Source: JAAEKA01 sp049299095 (lineage in GTDB: Bacteria > Chloroflexota > Anaerolineae > JAAEKA01). From it: a DNA stretch of 64,000 nucleotides. Below the pieces are notes generated by a model. It did not search any database. It saw nothing but the letters and a program-made list of their open reading frames with translations, and had not been told where the DNA came from. The DNA is taken from positions 1-64,000 of the forward strand of contig JBAQWV010000065.1 of NCBI GenBank assembly GCA_049299095.1. The letters run 5' to 3'. A program made the position numbers and the translations under genes. This document shows positions 61,593 through 64,000 of this stretch, in pieces (within the stretch, counting starts at the first letter, position 1; each line of letters starts with the position of its first letter).

Positions 61593-63119
61593 ATGCCTGA
61601 ATCTACCCCAGCGCCAGCTGCACCCACAAATCGCAGCGGACAACCGACTCTCCGCCCCTTTGTGATCGTGATCTTTGGCGCGTCGGGCGATCTTACCCAG
61701 CGCAAGCTGGTGCCAGCCCTGTACACGCTAGCCTGTCAAGGACTGCTGCCCGCGCAGTTTGCTATGTTGGGCGCTGCCCGCAGCCCGCTTTCCGATGCAG
61801 ATTTTCGTCAGCAATTGCATGACGGGATCGCCGAGTTTGGCCGTATCAAGCCGGACGAACGGATGCCGTGGGAGCAGTTTGCACAAAAGCTGTCGTATCT
61901 GCACATCGGCTACGATGACCCGGCCAGCTATCAGATGCTGGGTCAACGGATTGCCGAGCTGGGCGCGCAGATCGGCGTGCAGAACGTGCTGTTTTACCTG
62001 TCCACGCCGCCACAACTGTACGAGCCGATTGTCGAGCAGATCGGCGCGGCCGGGCTGGCACACGCCGAGGATGGCTGGCGGCGCATCGTGATCGAAAAAC
62101 CCTTCGGTCACGATCTTGCTTCGGCCAAACAGCTCAACGATGCCGTGCACAAAGTCTTCAACGAAGAGCAAATCTACCGGATTGATCATTACCTCGGCAA
62201 GGAAACGGTGCAAAATCTGCTGGTACTGCGCTTTGCTAACGCTATCTTCGAGCCGCTATGGAACCGCAACTACGTCAGCGCGGTACAGATCACTGTGGCC
62301 GAAAGCGTCGGCGTCGGCAAGCGCGGTGGCTACTACGACCAGGCAGGCGTTGTGCGCGACATGATTCAGAACCACGGCCTGCAACTGCTGACGCTGACTG
62401 CGATGGAACCGCCCTCTGCCCTGAACGCCACCGCACTGCGCAATGAAAAAGTCAAAGTGCTGGAGGCGATCCGTCCGATCGAGCCGCGGGACATCAGTCT
62501 GAACACCGTGCGCGGGCAGTATCGCTCGAAAAATGGCCCCACCTACCGACAGGAGGAGGGGGTCAACCCACAATCGCAAACCGCTACCTACGCCGCGTTC
62601 AAACTGTTTGTAGACAATTGGCGCTGGCAGGGTGTGCCGTTCTATGTGCGCTCCGGCAAGCTGCTCAAGGCCAAGACCACCGAGATCAGTGTGCGCTTCA
62701 AGCGCGTGCCGCACTTGATGTTTTCCAAAGACTACGAGGGCATCCGTCCGCCCAACAGCCTGAACATCTGCATCCAGCCGGACGAAGGGGTGCATTTGAC
62801 CTTCAATGCCAAACTGCCGGGCGCGGGGATGCGTACGCAAACCGTGGACATGGATTTTCTGTACGATACCGACTTCGGCAGCGATCTGCCCGATGCCTAC
62901 GAACGGCTGCTGCTGGACACGCTGCAGGGCGACGCGTCGCTCTTTGCCCGCAGCGACGAGATCGAATTGTCCTGGCGCGTGGTGGATCCGATCCTTGCGG
63001 GCTGGGATATGGGTTATGCGCCGCTAGCCTTTTATGAGCCTGGCTCATGGGGGCCGCTGGAGGCGGATGAAATGCTGGCGCGCGATGGCTCGGTTTGGAT
63101 GCTGGGCTGCGCTGAATAG
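61593..63119 (+). CDS. zwf: Glucose-6-phosphate 1-dehydrogenase
   Basis: 508 aa. NADP-binding FGASGDLTQRKLVPAL, active-site RIDHYLGKETVQNLLVLRF, and the substrate-binding EKPFGHD element. Oxidises glucose-6-phosphate to 6-phosphogluconolactone. Start MPESTP at 61593 with AAGGAAG upstream. No gnd or pgl is in the window. Confidence 0.97.
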   Translation: MPESTPAPAAPTNRSGQPTLRPFVIVIFGASGDLTQRKLVPALYTLACQGLLPAQFAMLGAARSPLSDADFRQQLHDGIAEFGRIKPDERMPWEQFAQKLSYLHIGYDDPASYQMLGQRIAELGAQIGVQNVLFYLSTPPQLYEPIVEQIGAAGLAHAEDGWRRIVIEKPFGHDLASAKQLNDAVHKVFNEEQIYRIDHYLGKETVQNLLVLRFANAIFEPLWNRNYVSAVQITVAESVGVGKRGGYYDQAGVVRDMIQNHGLQLLTLTAMEPPSALNATALRNEKVKVLEAIRPIEPRDISLNTVRGQYRSKNGPTYRQEEGVNPQSQTATYAAFKLFVDNWRWQGVPFYVRSGKLLKAKTTEISVRFKRVPHLMFSKDYEGIRPPNSLNICIQPDEGVHLTFNAKLPGAGMRTQTVDMDFLYDTDFGSDLPDAYERLLLDTLQGDASLFARSDEIELSWRVVDPILAGWDMGYAPLAFYEPGSWGPLEADEMLARDGSVWMLGCAE

Positions 63120-63130
63120 AAAGTCACGGT

Positions 63131-63550
63131 ATGGAACTCAATCTCACGACGCCTGCGCTGCTCTTTCCCGCGATCTCGCTGATCTTGCTGGCCTATACCA
63201 ACCGCTTCCTGACCCTGGCCAACCTGATCCGCGAGCTGCACGCGAAATATACCGCCAACCCTGATCACATTCTGCTGTGGCAGTTGCGCAGCCTGCGCTA
63301 TCGCGTGCAGTTGATCAAGCACATGCAGGGGTTTGGGGTGGGCAGCTTGCTGCTGTGCGTGGTTTCGATGGGCTTTTTGTTTGTTGGTTGGAGCGATGCG
63401 GGCGCGGCGATTTTCGGCGTGGCTTTGCTACTGATGATGATTTCGCTGGCGCTCTCGCTGCGCGAAATTCAGGTTTCGGTGGATGCGTTGAATCTGCGAC
63501 TGAGCGACATCGAAGAGCTGGCGGAGCGCAGCGGGACTGCCCGTACCTAG
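63131..63550 (+). CDS. DUF2721-family membrane protein
   Basis: 139 aa with hydrophobic segments at the N-terminus (about 8-24) and two near 72-110, with a hydrophilic loop LIRELHAKYTANPD between, and LREIQVSVDALNLRLSD at the end, as in DUF2721. Function unknown. Follows zwf by 11 bp, so it is probably in the operon. Confidence 0.78.
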   Translation: MELNLTTPALLFPAISLILLAYTNRFLTLANLIRELHAKYTANPDHILLWQLRSLRYRVQLIKHMQGFGVGSLLLCVVSMGFLFVGWSDAGAAIFGVALLLMMISLALSLREIQVSVDALNLRLSDIEELAERSGTART

Positions 63551-63583
63551 CCGGGCTGGTTTCAGCCGCAGCGCGCCACGGGC

Positions 63584-63674
63584 TTCGACAGGCTCAGCCT
63601 ACGGCTCGCGATACAGGCTCAGCCTACGGCTCGCAATACAGGCTCAGCCTACGGCTCGCAATACAACCTCAGCC
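63584..63674. repeat. 25-bp tandem repeat array (about four units)
   Basis: Units begin AGGCTCAGCCT at 63590, 63615, 63640 and (degenerate) 63665. The first is preceded by TTCGACAGGCTCAGCC, almost identical to TTCGACAAGCTCAGCC at 19010. Direct repeats without spacers, so not CRISPR. Confidence 0.85.
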
Positions 63675-63683
63675 TACACTACA

Positions 63684-63727
63684 AACAAAGGCCGCTCCCT
63701 GAATTTTCGCAGGGAACGGCCTTTGTT
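63684..63727. terminator. Bidirectional terminator
   Basis: AACAAAGGCCG with TCCCTG pairs with CAGGGA and CGGCCTTTGTT across an 8-nt loop, one mismatch. Serves the zwf operon and the converging gene. Confidence 0.85.
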
Positions 63728-63823
63728 GATTGTTTGAACGCAATGCTTTGCGGATCGAAGGACGGTCGTGCCGGTTTCCTGACCGCAATGCCAGTCACCG
63801 GTTGCTGATTACCGCTTCGCTGC

Positions 63824-64000
63824 CTAGTTCATGCGCCATTCGGCAGGTGAACGGGTCAGGCTGCCCAGCAGCAATTCCTTCATGAAGATCATCTCGCGCG
63901 GCAGGCGGTCGTACAGCTTGATGAATAGCTCTTCGTGGCTGAGCATTTCTTGTTTCCACTGCTCGCGGTTGACGTTCATAATGTCGTTGAACTGCTCGCG
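63824..64000 (-). CDS. pckG: C-terminus of a leftward gene, probably PEP carboxykinase (GTP)
   Basis: 58 residues are visible, running from the window edge to a TAG at 63824. The sequence includes MNVNREQWKQEMLS, EELFIKLYDRLPREM and LLLGSLTRSP. This resembles, from memory, the tail of GTP-dependent phosphoenolpyruvate carboxykinases (VNREGW...DRLP). The bulk of the gene lies outside the window, so the product name is tentative. Confidence 0.55.
   Translation of the reverse strand, partial: REQFNDIMNVNREQWKQEMLSHEELFIKLYDRLPREMIFMKELLLGSLTRSPAEWRMN

Larger units (their letters stand above)
63551..63823. other. Intergenic region with 25-bp tandem repeat and terminator
   Basis: Contains the short repeat array at 63584-63674 and a bidirectional terminator at 63684-63727. 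The rest shows nothing recognisable. Confidence 0.7.

Noticed and set aside
63584..63674. CRISPR array
   Set aside because: Units are directly adjacent 25-bp repeats without unique spacers, and no cas genes are present.

Overview
This window is high-GC bacterial chromosome with tightly packed genes. It most resembles Chloroflexota (Anaerolineae/Caldilineae-like). The reasons are a GlgM-GlgE glucan pathway, STAND (NB-ARC) plus TPR gene pairs, mycobacterial-type transaldolase, large secreted nucleotidases and a T-box-controlled pheST. That assignment is an inference from gene content; no rRNA, tRNA, CRISPR array, insertion sequence or prophage is visible. Several intergenic regions carry near-consensus sigma-70 promoters with 17-bp spacers.

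Region by region. 1-4744: start of a leftward gene, then def, arsM and tag rightward and comEC leftward. 4833-13117 is accessory: an AT-rich HTH-membrane protein, two copies of a cassette (small secreted Cys-containing peptide facing a TPR gene and an NB-ARC/HTH gene), and a candidate small RNA with a strong terminator. 13215-18806: a leftward set of histidine phosphatase, Na+/H+ antiporter, SpoU methyltransferase, gamma-glutamyltransferase and MscS channel. 19113-22106: folP, an SDR lacking its catalytic residues, and two membrane proteins. 22228-28591: dockerin-bearing secreted protein, MFS exporter, di-haem peroxidase, creatininase and dcd. 28670-34020: MFS transporter, an AT-rich GT-C-like membrane protein, a repeat-laden non-coding island, and small hypotheticals with a PIG-L deacetylase. 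34124-40538: divergent Rho, glgM-glgE, a P-loop kinase-like protein and an AIR-synthase-like protein. 40953-45428: a giant double 5'-nucleotidase and an MBL hydrolase. 45577-49758: pheS-pheT behind a T-box leader. 50019-52965: membrane protein and gyrB. 53068-57550: a leftward glyoxylate/glycine/one-carbon group and a Crp/Fnr regulator. 57807-63550: an orphan lasso-B2-like protein, then the pentose phosphate genes tkt-tal-zwf and a DUF2721 protein. 63824-64000: the C-terminus of a leftward gene, probably GTP-dependent PEP carboxykinase.

Working logic: the housekeeping part covers central carbon flow (tkt, tal, zwf, glgM, glgE, probable pckG), nucleotide handling (dcd, 5'-nucleotidase), folate (folP, methyl-THF methyltransferase) and translation (def, pheST, SpoU). 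The most interesting part is 6.9-13.1 kb, where a peptide/TPR/NB-ARC cassette appears twice in the same layout. Both peptide genes have unusually strong ribosome binding sites, and foldable leaders cover the ribosome binding site or the start codon. I propose it as a possible secreted-peptide signalling or stress-response module; this is inference.
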